From Coriobacteriia bacterium (GTDB taxonomy: Bacteria > Actinomycetota > Coriobacteriia > Coriobacteriales > Atopobiaceae), in NCBI GenBank assembly GCA_030530145.1, contig JAUMVN010000010.1, positions 30,318-66,766 on the forward strand: DNA of 36,449 bases, read 5' to 3'. The notes beneath the pieces are model-generated. The model saw nothing but the letters and a program-made list of their open reading frames with translations. It had not been told where the DNA came from and searched no databases. The position numbers and the translations under genes are program-made. Positions within the stretch are counted from its first letter, which is position 1. Each line of letters opens with the position of its first letter. Shown piece after piece: positions 17,125-24,954 of the stretch.

Positions 17125-17242
17125 GAATTGAGTAGCTTATTTGAGAAAAGCCGAGTAGCCCCGCCTTTCAACACCTGAATTGCTGGCAATTCAGGCTCGG
17201 AACGGCGAGGCTACTCGGACATTCTGGATTAGGTTACGCAAT
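17125..17242. repeat. Dispersed palindromic element, copy C
   Basis: The left end GAATTGAGTAGCTTATT (17125-17141) and right end GGTTACGCAAT are imperfect inverted repeats. Inner arms CCGAGTAGCCCCGCC (17151-17165) and GGCGAGGCTACTCGG (17204-17218) pair over 15 bases with one mismatch. The core is a perfect 10-bp stem CCTGAATTGC/GCAATTCAGG (17174-17195) with a 2-base loop. The whole can fold as a cruciform. It fills most of the gap between the Vsr-like gene and the SDR gene. Confidence 0.85.
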
Positions 17243-17264
17243 ACGCGCGAACACTAACGGAAGC

Positions 17265-18023
17265 CTACAGCATCGCGCCGAAATCGCTCACGATGATCTG
17301 CCCCGTAAGCGCGCGGGACTCGTCGCTCGCAAGGAAGAGGGCGATGTTGGCCACGTCCTCGGGCATGCAGGGCTGCGTGCGGAGGTTGGAGTGGGCCGCC
17401 ATGGCGCCCATCATATCCGGGTCCATGTCCGCGGCCGTTGTGCCGGCCACCATCGGCGTCACGATCGTGCCAGGGCAGATCGCGTTGCAGCGGATCCCTT
17501 CCGCCTGGAAGCGGAGCGCCGTGTGCTTGGTCACGCCGATGACGGCCGCCTTCGTGCTCACATAGACCGCCCCGCCGCAGCCCTTCTCGCCCGCGACCGA
17601 GGCGACGTTCACGATGCTCGCGCCCGCCTTCATCCGCTTGGAGGCCGCGCGCATGCAGCGCATGGTGCCCTTCTGGTTCGTGTCGACGATGCGGTCGAGG
17701 TCCTCGTCGGTGAACCTGTCGACGGGCTTCAGCCCTTCCTCGAGAATGCCCGCGTTGTTGACCAGCACATCGATACGGCCGTACTCCGCTTCCACCGCGG
17801 CCATGAGGCGCTCGGGGTCGTCGGGCTTGGAGATGTCGGTCGCCATCACATAGGTCTTGCCGCCGTCAGCCTGGATAGCCGCCGAGACTTCCTCGAGCGC
17901 AGCCTCGCGGCGCGCCGTCATGACGACCGTCGCGCCCTCCGCCGCGAACAGCTTGGCTATTGCCGCGCCCACACCCGAGTTCGCGCCGGTGACCACCGCG
18001 ACCTTGCCTTCGAGTCGATTCAT
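17265..18023 (-). CDS. Short-chain dehydrogenase/reductase
   Basis: This classical SDR oxidoreductase has 252 aa and a Rossmann fold, using NAD(P)H. Cofactor motif TGANSGVG is at 12-19, NNAG at 89-92, the active-site residues are N116, S142, Y154 and K158 (YVSTK), and PG is at the usual place in NAICPGTIVTPM. The arginine after the second strand (TARRE, 37-40) points to NADP preference, which is inference. The substrate is unknown; the sequence is in the FabG/glucose-dehydrogenase-like part of the family. GGGAG lies upstream of the ATG. A hairpin at 18101-18139 separates it from the degV gene upstream on the same strand. Confidence 0.9.
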   Translation of the reverse strand: MNRLEGKVAVVTGANSGVGAAIAKLFAAEGATVVMTARREAALEEVSAAIQADGGKTYVMATDISKPDDPERLMAAVEAEYGRIDVLVNNAGILEEGLKPVDRFTDEDLDRIVDTNQKGTMRCMRAASKRMKAGASIVNVASVAGEKGCGGAVYVSTKAAVIGVTKHTALRFQAEGIRCNAICPGTIVTPMVAGTTAADMDPDMMGAMAAHSNLRTQPCMPEDVANIALFLASDESRALTGQIIVSDFGAML

Positions 18024-18100
18024 TCGATGCTCCCTTCTTATTTCGGCCTGCGCTTCCTCGCGCATGCGAAAAACGTTGGAACGCACCGTAACCCGGCACA

Positions 18101-18139
18101 CGAGGGCCCCGTGCGCCGTTTCGGCACGCGGGGCCCTCG
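18101..18139 (-). terminator. Strong hairpin after the degV gene
   Basis: CGAGGGCCCC (18101-18110) pairs with GGGGCCCTCG (18130-18139), and the inner GCCG/CGGC stem closes a TTT loop, giving about 18 near-continuous pairs. It lies between degV and the SDR gene. There is no immediate U-run on the minus strand, so it may be an attenuator or mRNA-stabilising stem rather than a full intrinsic terminator. Confidence 0.6.
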
Positions 18140-18172
18140 CGCCAGGTAAGTGGAGACCGAGCGGGATGGGGC

Positions 18173-19027
18173 CTACTCCTTGCCGGCGAACGCCATGGCG
18201 AACGAGCCGGGTCCGCAGTGCGAGGTGATCACGTTGCCCGTCTCGTACCACTTGAACGCCTTGAAGCCGAGCTCGCGCGCATGCTCCTCGGCGGCGCGCT
18301 GCACCTGCTCGGGCAGGCCCGAGGACCGGACGAAGTAGCAGAGCCCGCGGTCGTAGTCCCCCTGGCCCGCGAGAAGGTCCATCAGGCCGATGGCGGCCTT
18401 CTCCATCGAGCCGCGCAGCTTCTTCGTGGCCACGAGCCTGCCGTCGATGAGCTCGATCACCGGCTTGATGCGCAGCAGCGTCGCCCCCACAAACGCGGCG
18501 TTGGACAGGCGCCCGCCGGCGCGCAGGTAGCCGAGGTCGCCGGGGATGAAGCCCATGCGCACGCGGCGGGCGAGCGCCTCGCCCCACGCCTGGAGCTCCT
18601 CGACCGAGATAGACGGGCTCTCCGCCAGATGCCGGGCGACCTCGGTGACCACGAGGCCCTGGCCGATGGTCACGTGGGCCGTGTCGAACATATGCACGTA
18701 GTCGCGGCCCTCGGCAGCCGTTCGCGCGGACTCGAAGGAGCACGTGGTCACCGCGGAGTACGCGACGTAGAGGATCTGCGCCTCCGGGCTCTGCGCGTGG
18801 ACGCGGTCGAACACGGCCGCGAAGTCCGCCGGGGAGCACCCGCTCGTGCGCGGCAGCACGCCGAGCTGCCGGCACTCCTCGAGCATCTCGGCCGGCGGGA
18901 GGGACCCGTCGTCGATGGTCTTCTGCCCGACGGAGACGTGCATCGGAACGAGCTCGATGCCGAGCTCGGCGGCTTCGGCGGCGGATACGTCGCAGCCGGT
19001 CTCGGCGACGATGACGATGTTGCGCAT
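18173..19027 (-). CDS. DegV family fatty-acid-binding protein
   Basis: DegV/FakB proteins hold a fatty acid and present it to the kinase FakA. This one has 284 aa. It starts MRNIVIVAETGCDVS, matching the family's TDSxxDL opening. Further landmarks are LPRTSGCSPADF (near 58-69), YSAVTTCSFESAR, DLGYLRAGGRLSNA (near 164-177) and the C-terminal HCGPGSFAMAF. These line the ligand pocket in known structures. No fakA is in the window. It is transcribed divergently from the Dxs-like gene. Confidence 0.9.
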   Translation of the reverse strand: MRNIVIVAETGCDVSAAEAAELGIELVPMHVSVGQKTIDDGSLPPAEMLEECRQLGVLPRTSGCSPADFAAVFDRVHAQSPEAQILYVAYSAVTTCSFESARTAAEGRDYVHMFDTAHVTIGQGLVVTEVARHLAESPSISVEELQAWGEALARRVRMGFIPGDLGYLRAGGRLSNAAFVGATLLRIKPVIELIDGRLVATKKLRGSMEKAAIGLMDLLAGQGDYDRGLCYFVRSSGLPEQVQRAAEEHARELGFKAFKWYETGNVITSHCGPGSFAMAFAGKE

Positions 19028-19282
19028 GCTCTTGCCCTTCTTCGCGGCCCTGGTATAGTTTCAAACGCGGTTCAAAAATAAAACCGCCCGTTTACGCAGG
19101 TAGACAAAACAGCGCCATAATACACTCTCGCGCTGGTCAAAACACAAGCTACATAGCACGACCATCCAGGGACCCGTCAAGGGCCCCAAGCGGCTGCACG
19201 CCGAAAAGTGAGAAGGTATACTACTCAAGCTTGCTACGCTAGGAGAGCTGTCTACGCGATTTCGAGGAGAGAGGGGGCGCGC
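19028..19282. promoter_or_regulatory. Divergent region between degV and the Dxs-like gene
   Basis: The 255-base region is AT-richer than its neighbours. It contains a short palindrome GCGGTT (19067-19072)/AACCGC (19082-19087) with an A-rich loop, near the degV start. For the Dxs-like gene TATACT (19217-19222) could be a -10 box, without a good -35. Both promoter readings are tentative. Confidence 0.35.
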
Positions 19283-21085
19283 GTGTACTTGGAGAAGATC
19301 AAGGGGCCGGACGACGTGAAGGCCCTCTCTGAGGAATCCCTCCCCGCCCTCTGCGACGAGATACGCCGCGCCGTCATCGACTCCTCCGCCGCGGTCGGCG
19401 GGCACGTCGGCTCGAACCTCGCCGTCGTCGAGCTCACCGTGGCTCTCCACCGCGTGTTCGACTCCCCCACGGACAAGATAATCTTCGACGTCTCTCACCA
19501 GTGCTACGCGCACAAGATGCTCACCGGCCGCGCCGACGCGTTCCTGGATCCGCGCGCTTACGAGGACGTGAGCGGCTTCACCAACCCCGGCGAGTCCGCA
19601 CATGACCACTTCGCCGTGGGCCACACCTCCACGGCCGCGGGCCTCGCCTGCGGCCTCGCGAAGGCTCGCGACCTCGCGGGCGCCGACTATAACGTCGTGG
19701 CGGTGATCGGCGACGGCTCGCTCTCCGGCGGCCTCGAGTTCGAGGGCCTCGACTGGGCGGCCGAGCAGGGCGGCGGGATGATCTTCGTCGTCAACGACAA
19801 CGAGTGGTCCATCGCCCCTGACGCCGGCGGCATCTACCGCAACCTCGCCGAGCTGCGCGCCACCGGCGGCGCCTGCCGCGACAACTACTTCCGCTCCCTC
19901 GGGCTCGACTACCGCTACCTCGAGGACGGCCACGACATGGTCGCCCTCGAGTCCGCCCTCGCCGAGCTGCGCGGCTGCGGGCGCCCCACGGTCCTGCACG
20001 TCCACACGCAGAAGGGCCACGGCTACGCCCCCGCCGAGGCCGACCCGGAGGGCTGGCACCACGTCGGCCCCTTCGACGCCGCCTCGGGCGAGAAGCGCCG
20101 CTGCGCCGCGCCGCACGCGCTCGACGAGGAGGAGCGCGACTACGCCCAGCTCACCGGCGGCTTCCTGCTGCGCCGCATGGCCGCGGACCGCCGCGTCGTC
20201 GCCGTCTCGGCCGCCACACCCTACATCATGGGCTTCGGTCCCGAGCGCCGCGAGGCCGCCGGCGACCAGTTCGTGGACGTGGGCATCGCCGAGGGGCACG
20301 CCGTGACCTACGCCTCCGCCCTCGCCAAGGCGGGCGCGCGCCCGGTCCTCGGCATCTACGGCACCTTCCTGCAGCGCGCGTTCGACCAGCTCATGCACGA
20401 CATGGCCCTGAACGACGCGCCGGTGACCCTGCTGGTCTTCGGCTGCTCGGTCTTCGGCACGAGCGACGCCACGCACCTGGGCTTCTTCGACATCCCCATG
20501 CTCGGCTGCGTGCCGGGCCTCACCTACCTCGCCCCCACCTGCGCCGAGGAATATCTCTCGATGCTCGACTGGTCGCTCTCCCGCGACGTCGAGAAGGGCG
20601 CGGGGCCCGTGGCCATCCGCGTGCCCGCGGCGGCGCTCGTCAACCGTCCTTCGTTCCGCCCCCTCGCGGATTACTCCGACCCGTCGCTCGACGTCGTGCG
20701 CCGCCCCGAGGGCGCCCGCGCGGCCATCCTCGCGCTCGGCGACTTCTACTGCCTCGGAGAGGACGCGGCCCGCGAGGCGTCGCGCCTCGGCTCCGAGGTG
20801 GTCCTCGTCAACCCGCGCCGCGCGAACAAGGTCCCGGTAGAGGAGCTCGCGGCGCTCGCGGACGGCGGCGTCGAGCTCTTCGTCACCCTCGAGGACGGCT
20901 GCGCGGACGGCGGCTTCGGCGAGCGCGTCGCCGCCGCGCTCGCGGGCCGCGCGGGCGCGCGCGTCGTCACCCTCGGCCTGCCGAAGGCCTTCCTCGACCG
21001 CCACGACGCCGACGAGGTCCTCCGCGAGCAGGGCCTCACTCCCCAGGCTATCGCGCGGCTCATCCACAGCGGCCTTTCCGACTAG
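19283..21085 (+). CDS. dxs: 1-deoxy-D-xylulose-5-phosphate synthase-like protein
   Basis: This thiamine-diphosphate enzyme would condense pyruvate and glyceraldehyde 3-phosphate into DXP, feeding isoprenoids, thiamine and pyridoxal. It has 600 aa. It begins YLEKIKGPDDVKALS, with GGHVGSNLAVVELTVALH (near 35-52), DVSHQCYAHKMLTGR, TPP motif GDGSLSGG...VVNDN, GIAEGHAVTYASALA with the catalytic-type Glu, and LQRAFDQLMHD. The standard GHDL appears as EDGHDM, and GADGxTHQG as GTSDATHLG. It is thus a divergent member, possibly a paralogue of a housekeeping Dxs elsewhere. The GTG at 19283 with GAGGAGAGAGG upstream is the best start, since earlier codons show no homology. Confidence 0.82.
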   Translation: MYLEKIKGPDDVKALSEESLPALCDEIRRAVIDSSAAVGGHVGSNLAVVELTVALHRVFDSPTDKIIFDVSHQCYAHKMLTGRADAFLDPRAYEDVSGFTNPGESAHDHFAVGHTSTAAGLACGLAKARDLAGADYNVVAVIGDGSLSGGLEFEGLDWAAEQGGGMIFVVNDNEWSIAPDAGGIYRNLAELRATGGACRDNYFRSLGLDYRYLEDGHDMVALESALAELRGCGRPTVLHVHTQKGHGYAPAEADPEGWHHVGPFDAASGEKRRCAAPHALDEEERDYAQLTGGFLLRRMAADRRVVAVSAATPYIMGFGPERREAAGDQFVDVGIAEGHAVTYASALAKAGARPVLGIYGTFLQRAFDQLMHDMALNDAPVTLLVFGCSVFGTSDATHLGFFDIPMLGCVPGLTYLAPTCAEEYLSMLDWSLSRDVEKGAGPVAIRVPAAALVNRPSFRPLADYSDPSLDVVRRPEGARAAILALGDFYCLGEDAAREASRLGSEVVLVNPRRANKVPVEELAALADGGVELFVTLEDGCADGGFGERVAAALAGRAGARVVTLGLPKAFLDRHDADEVLREQGLTPQAIARLIHSGLSD

Positions 21086-21134
21086 GGCTTCTTGCCCCAT
21101 ACGACCTCGGGCCTGGAGCCATGTCGCGGCGCCG

Positions 21135-21166
21135 GGCCCTTAAGGTCGGCGCGGGGACCTTGGGCC
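21135..21166 (+). terminator. Hairpin between the Dxs-like gene and the ABC exporter
   Basis: GGCCC and AAGGTC pair with GACCTT and GGGCC across a short GC loop, with a two-base bulge. There is no U-run. It may lower readthrough into the exporter genes at 21245; the 159-base gap shows no other structure I trust. Confidence 0.4.
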
Positions 21167-21244
21167 GCCGAGGGGTTTATGATGCTATGCGGCCCCAGTC
21201 GCGCGGCGGGGCCGTCCGTCACGTGAACCGTCCTCGGGAGTCGT

Positions 21245-22981
21245 ATGTTCAAACTCAGGCGCTACCTGCGGGGCCACTACCTCGAGTGCGTCCTCGCGCC
21301 CACCTTCAAGGGGCTCGAGGCCATCCTGCAGCTCGTCGTCCCCATCGTCATGTCCCAGGTCATCGACGTGGGCATCGCCAACGCGGACACGGCCTTCATC
21401 CTTCTCCACGCCGGCGCCCTCGTGCTCCTGGCCTTCTTCTGCTACGCCGTCTCCATCGTGGCGCAGTACTTCTCGAGCAAGCTCGCCGCCCAGTTCGGCG
21501 TCGCCGTGCGCGACGACCTCTTCCGCCACGTGACGACCCTCTCGCGCGAGGACATAGACCGCCTCGGGCGCGCTTCCCTCGTCACGCGCATCACCAACGA
21601 CACGCAGCAGGCGCAGGACGGCCTCAACCTCTTCTTCCGCCTGATCCTGCGCTCCCCCTTCATCATCGTCGGCTCGGTCGTCGCGGCGTTTCTCGTCGAC
21701 GGATGGGAAGGCGCGGTGCTGCTGGCCTCCACGACCGTGACCGTCGCCTCCATCCTCTACTTCATGGGCATCACCACCAAGCGCTACCGCAAGGCCCAGC
21801 GCGCCCTCGACGACGTCCAGCTCAAGTGCAGCGAGAACCTGGAGGGCACCCGGGTGCTGCGCGCCTTCCGCCAGGAAGACGCCGAGATGGGCGCCTTCCA
21901 CGAGGTGTCCGGCACCGTGCGCGACCTGCAGCTCTTCGCCGGCGACCTCAGCATGATGGTGAACCCCCTCACCTATCTGGTCGTCAACCTCGGGCTCATC
22001 GCCCTGCTATGGGTCGGCGGGCTGCAGGTCGAGATCGGCAACCTCACGCAGGGCCAGGTCGTGGCCCTGGCGAGCTACGTCTCCCAGGCCCTCGTCGAGC
22101 TCCTCAAGCTCACCTGGCTCATCACCACCATCGCCAAGGCCCAGGGCTGCGCTACGCGCATCAACGAGGTGTTCGCCGTCCAGGCGAGCCAGATCGACGG
22201 CAAGAAGGACGCCGCAGCCGCGCTCGCCGGGCACAAGGGCCCCGCGGTCGCCTTCGAGGACGTCGGCTTCGCCTATCCCGAGGCCGCCGGCGAGTCGCTC
22301 TCGCACGTGAGCTTCTCGCTCGACGCCGGGCAGACCCTCGGCGTCATCGGCGGAACGGGCTCGGGCAAGTCGACGCTCGCGTCGCTCATCATGCGCTTCT
22401 ACGACGCCACCTCGGGCCGCGTGCTCATAGGCGGCGAGGACGTCCGCGACCTCACGCAGGAGAGCCTGCGCCGCGAGGCGGCGCTCGTCGAGCAGGGGCC
22501 GCGGCTCTTCTCGGGGACCATCGCGTCCAACCTGCGCTGGGGCGACGCCGAGGCGACGGACGAGGAGCTCGCGGCGGCCGTGGCCTGTGCCCAGGCCGCC
22601 GACGTCGTCGACGCCAAGGGCGGGCTCGACGGAGAGGTCGAGCAGTTCGGCCGCAACTTCAGCGGCGGCCAGCGCCAGCGCCTCGCCGTCGCGCGCACCC
22701 TCGCCCGCAGGCCGCGAATCCTCATCCTCGACGACGCCTCCTCGGCGCTCGACTTCGCCACGGACGCCAGGATGCGGCGCGCGATCAAGCGCGGGTTCGC
22801 CGGCTCCGCCGTCGTCCTCATATCCCAGCGCGTCGCTGCCGTGCGCGGCGCCGACCGGATCCTCGTGCTGGACGGCGGCCGGCAGGTGGGGCTGGGGACC
22901 CACGAGGAGCTTCTTTCCAGCTGCCCCATCTATAAGGAGATCTGCGACTCGCAGCTCACAGGCGAGGAGGCCGGGCGATGA
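21245..22981 (+). CDS. ABC exporter half-transporter with degenerate ATPase site
   Basis: This is a type IV ABC exporter half, 578 aa: a six-helix membrane domain (about 1-300) then the ATPase. Walker A is GGTGSGKST (near 369-377) and the signature is [13 protein letters not shown]. Walker B is ILILDDASSALD, with Asp in place of the catalytic Glu. The switch histidine is replaced by Gln in VVLISQR. These substitutions are known from the degenerate subunit of heterodimeric exporters such as TM287/288, BmrCD and LmrCD. Its last four bases overlap the next gene's start (ATGA), so the two subunits are made together. The substrate (drug, peptide or lipid) cannot be told. GGGAG precedes the ATG. 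Confidence 0.92.
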   Translation: MFKLRRYLRGHYLECVLAPTFKGLEAILQLVVPIVMSQVIDVGIANADTAFILLHAGALVLLAFFCYAVSIVAQYFSSKLAAQFGVAVRDDLFRHVTTLSREDIDRLGRASLVTRITNDTQQAQDGLNLFFRLILRSPFIIVGSVVAAFLVDGWEGAVLLASTTVTVASILYFMGITTKRYRKAQRALDDVQLKCSENLEGTRVLRAFRQEDAEMGAFHEVSGTVRDLQLFAGDLSMMVNPLTYLVVNLGLIALLWVGGLQVEIGNLTQGQVVALASYVSQALVELLKLTWLITTIAKAQGCATRINEVFAVQASQIDGKKDAAAALAGHKGPAVAFEDVGFAYPEAAGESLSHVSFSLDAGQTLGVIGGTGSGKSTLASLIMRFYDATSGRVLIGGEDVRDLTQESLRREAALVEQGPRLFSGTIASNLRWGDAEATDEELAAAVACAQAADVVDAKGGLDGEVEQFGRNFSGGQRQRLAVARTLARRPRILILDDASSALDFATDARMRRAIKRGFAGSAVVLISQRVAAVRGADRILVLDGGRQVGLGTHEELLSSCPIYKEICDSQLTGEEAGR

Positions 22982-24768
22982 GCAACCAGGATAAGAACGC
23001 CGCGCAGGTCGCGGCCGGCGCCGAGAAGGACACGCGCGACCAGACCGTCCGACGCATGCTCGCCCTCTTCGCGGGGCGCCGCCGCATGCTCGCCGCCCTC
23101 GTCGCGCTCGTCGTCGTGGTCACGCTCGGCACCCTCACGCTGCCCACGCTCACGGGCGAGGCGGTCGACCACGTGGTCGGCAAGGGCCAGGTCGACTTCG
23201 ACGGCCTGGCCTCGGTGCTGCGCTGGATGGCCGCGACCATCTGCGTCACCGCCGCCGGCCAGTACGCCCTCGCGCTCGTGACCAACCGCCTGGCCTACAA
23301 CGCGGCCTACGACCTGCGCTGCCAAGCCTTCGACCACCTGCAGCGCATGCCGCTGTCCTACATCGACACCCACGAGCACGGCGAGGTGGCCAGCCGCATC
23401 GTCAACGACGCCGACCAGCTCACCAACGGGTTCGTCATGGGGTTCCAGCAGCTCCCCACCGGCGTGCTCACCATCGTGCTCACGCTCGTCTTCATGTTCC
23501 GCCTCAACGTGACCATCGCGCTCGTGGTCACGGTCCTCACGCCCTTCTCGGTCTGGATGGCCAAGTTCATCTCGAGCCACGCGAGCCGCCACTTCGCCGG
23601 GCAGACCCAGCTGCGCGGCGAGCTGACGGGCCTTGTGGAGGAGATGATCGGCGGCATCGGCACGATCGAGGCCTTCGGGGTCGCCGACGAGGTCTGCGCC
23701 CAAGTGGCCGACGTGGACGCCCGCCTCGGCCAGGAGAGCTACAAGGCCGTGTTCTTCTCGTCGCTCGCCAACCCGACGATGCGCTTCATGAACTCGCTCG
23801 TCTACGCCGCCATCGGCATCTTCGGCGCCTTCGTGGTGCTCTCCGGCGGCATCACGGTGGGCGGGCTCTCTGCCTTCCTCTCCTACGCCGACCAGTACGC
23901 CAAGCCATTCAACGACATCACGAGCGTCGTCACCGAGCTGCAGAACTCGGTCGCCTGCGCGCGCCATCTCTTCGAGCTCATCGACGAGCCGCTCGAGGAG
24001 CCGGACGCCGAGGGCGCCTGCGAGCTCGGGCAGGTCGAGGGCAAGGTCGAGCTCGACGACGTCACCTTCTCCTACGTTCCCGGCAAGCCCATCCTCGAGC
24101 ACGTCGAGCTCGCGGCCGAGCCGGGCCGGCGCATCGCGCTCGTGGGCCACACCGGCTGCGGAAAGACGACCCTCATCAACCTGCTCATGCGCTTCTACGA
24201 CGTAGACTCCGGCTCCGTCCGCGTCGACGGCCGCGACGTCCGGGACGTGACGCGCGCCTCGTTGCGCTCCTCGTGGGGCATGGTGCTGCAGGACACCTGG
24301 GTCCGGCGCGCGACCGTTCGCGAGAACATCGCCATCGGCAAGCCCGACGCCACCGACGACGAGATCGTGGCCGCCGCGAAGGCCGCCTACGCGGACGACT
24401 TCATCCGCCGCATGCCGCACGGCTACGACACGGTGCTCGACGGCTCGGCGAGCCTCTCGGCCGGTCAGAAGCAGCTGCTCTGTATCGCGCGCGTGATGGT
24501 GGCCAAGCCCCAGATGCTCATCCTCGACGAGGCCACCTCGAACATCGACACGCGCACCGAGCTGCTCGTCCAGGGCGCCTTCGAGAACCTCATGCGCGGA
24601 CGCACGAGCTTCGTCGTGGCCCACCGGCTCTCGACCGTGCGCGACGCCGACGAGATCTGCGTCGTCGACCATGGGTGCATCGCCGAGAAGGGCACCCACG
24701 AGGAGCTTCTTGCCAAGGGCGGCATCTACCGGGACATCTACGAGAGCCAGTTCGCCCCGGCCGAGTAG
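22978..24768 (+). CDS. ABC exporter half-transporter with consensus ATPase site
   Basis: This is the partner of the preceding exporter half, 596 aa, with a charged N-terminus of about 30 residues, six membrane helices and the ATPase domain. Walker A is GHTGCGKTT (near 390), Walker B is MLILDEATSNID with the catalytic Glu present, and the switch is VVAHRLST with its His. The signature is LSAGQKQLLCIAR, deviating at the third position (A for G). That is consistent with the heterodimer rule: the signature facing the degenerate site of the partner is altered. A perfect terminator stem follows at 24801. Confidence 0.92.
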   Translation: MSNQDKNAAQVAAGAEKDTRDQTVRRMLALFAGRRRMLAALVALVVVVTLGTLTLPTLTGEAVDHVVGKGQVDFDGLASVLRWMAATICVTAAGQYALALVTNRLAYNAAYDLRCQAFDHLQRMPLSYIDTHEHGEVASRIVNDADQLTNGFVMGFQQLPTGVLTIVLTLVFMFRLNVTIALVVTVLTPFSVWMAKFISSHASRHFAGQTQLRGELTGLVEEMIGGIGTIEAFGVADEVCAQVADVDARLGQESYKAVFFSSLANPTMRFMNSLVYAAIGIFGAFVVLSGGITVGGLSAFLSYADQYAKPFNDITSVVTELQNSVACARHLFELIDEPLEEPDAEGACELGQVEGKVELDDVTFSYVPGKPILEHVELAAEPGRRIALVGHTGCGKTTLINLLMRFYDVDSGSVRVDGRDVRDVTRASLRSSWGMVLQDTWVRRATVRENIAIGKPDATDDEIVAAAKAAYADDFIRRMPHGYDTVLDGSASLSAGQKQLLCIARVMVAKPQMLILDEATSNIDTRTELLVQGAFENLMRGRTSFVVAHRLSTVRDADEICVVDHGCIAEKGTHEELLAKGGIYRDIYESQFAPAE

Positions 24769-24800
24769 CCCCGAGCACCGCCGCAAGCCCCACCCACCAC

Positions 24801-24845
24801 AAAAGTTCGGAAGGCTACCAAACTTCGGAAGCCTTCCGAACTTTT
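24801..24845. terminator. Two-way terminator between convergent genes
   Basis: AAAAGTTCGGAAGGCT (24801-24816) pairs perfectly over 16 bases with AGCCTTCCGAACTTTT (24830-24845). The stem is flanked by A-run and T-run, so it can stop transcription from both sides: the ABC exporter (plus) and the flippase-like gene (minus). Its 3' half contains the 17-base palindrome TTCGGAAGCCTTCCGAA (24824-24840), repeated nearby. Confidence 0.88.
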
Positions 24846-24908
24846 CTTTAAGGTCTTATATTCGCAGGTAGATGACTTGCAGAGATTCGCCTCGCAAGCC
24901 TGCCGAAG

Positions 24909-24925
24909 TTTGGAAGCCTTCCGAA
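24909..24925. repeat. Second copy of the TTCGGAAG palindrome
   Basis: TTTGGAAGCCTTCCGAA differs by one base from the palindrome at 24824-24840, 85 bases away. The flanking bases are similar too (CCGAAG before, CT after). It lies just past the 3' end of the flippase-like gene. It may be a remnant of a duplicated terminator arm or a protein site. Confidence 0.5.
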
Positions 24926-24954
24926 CTCTGGAGAGAAGGCCGCGGGGCAGGGGG

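Noticed and set aside
17265..19064. Single 599-codon minus-strand frame joining SDR and upstream sequence
   Set aside because: The first part is an Arg-rich wrong-frame reading of degV. The true SDR starts at 18023 with a ribosome-binding site.
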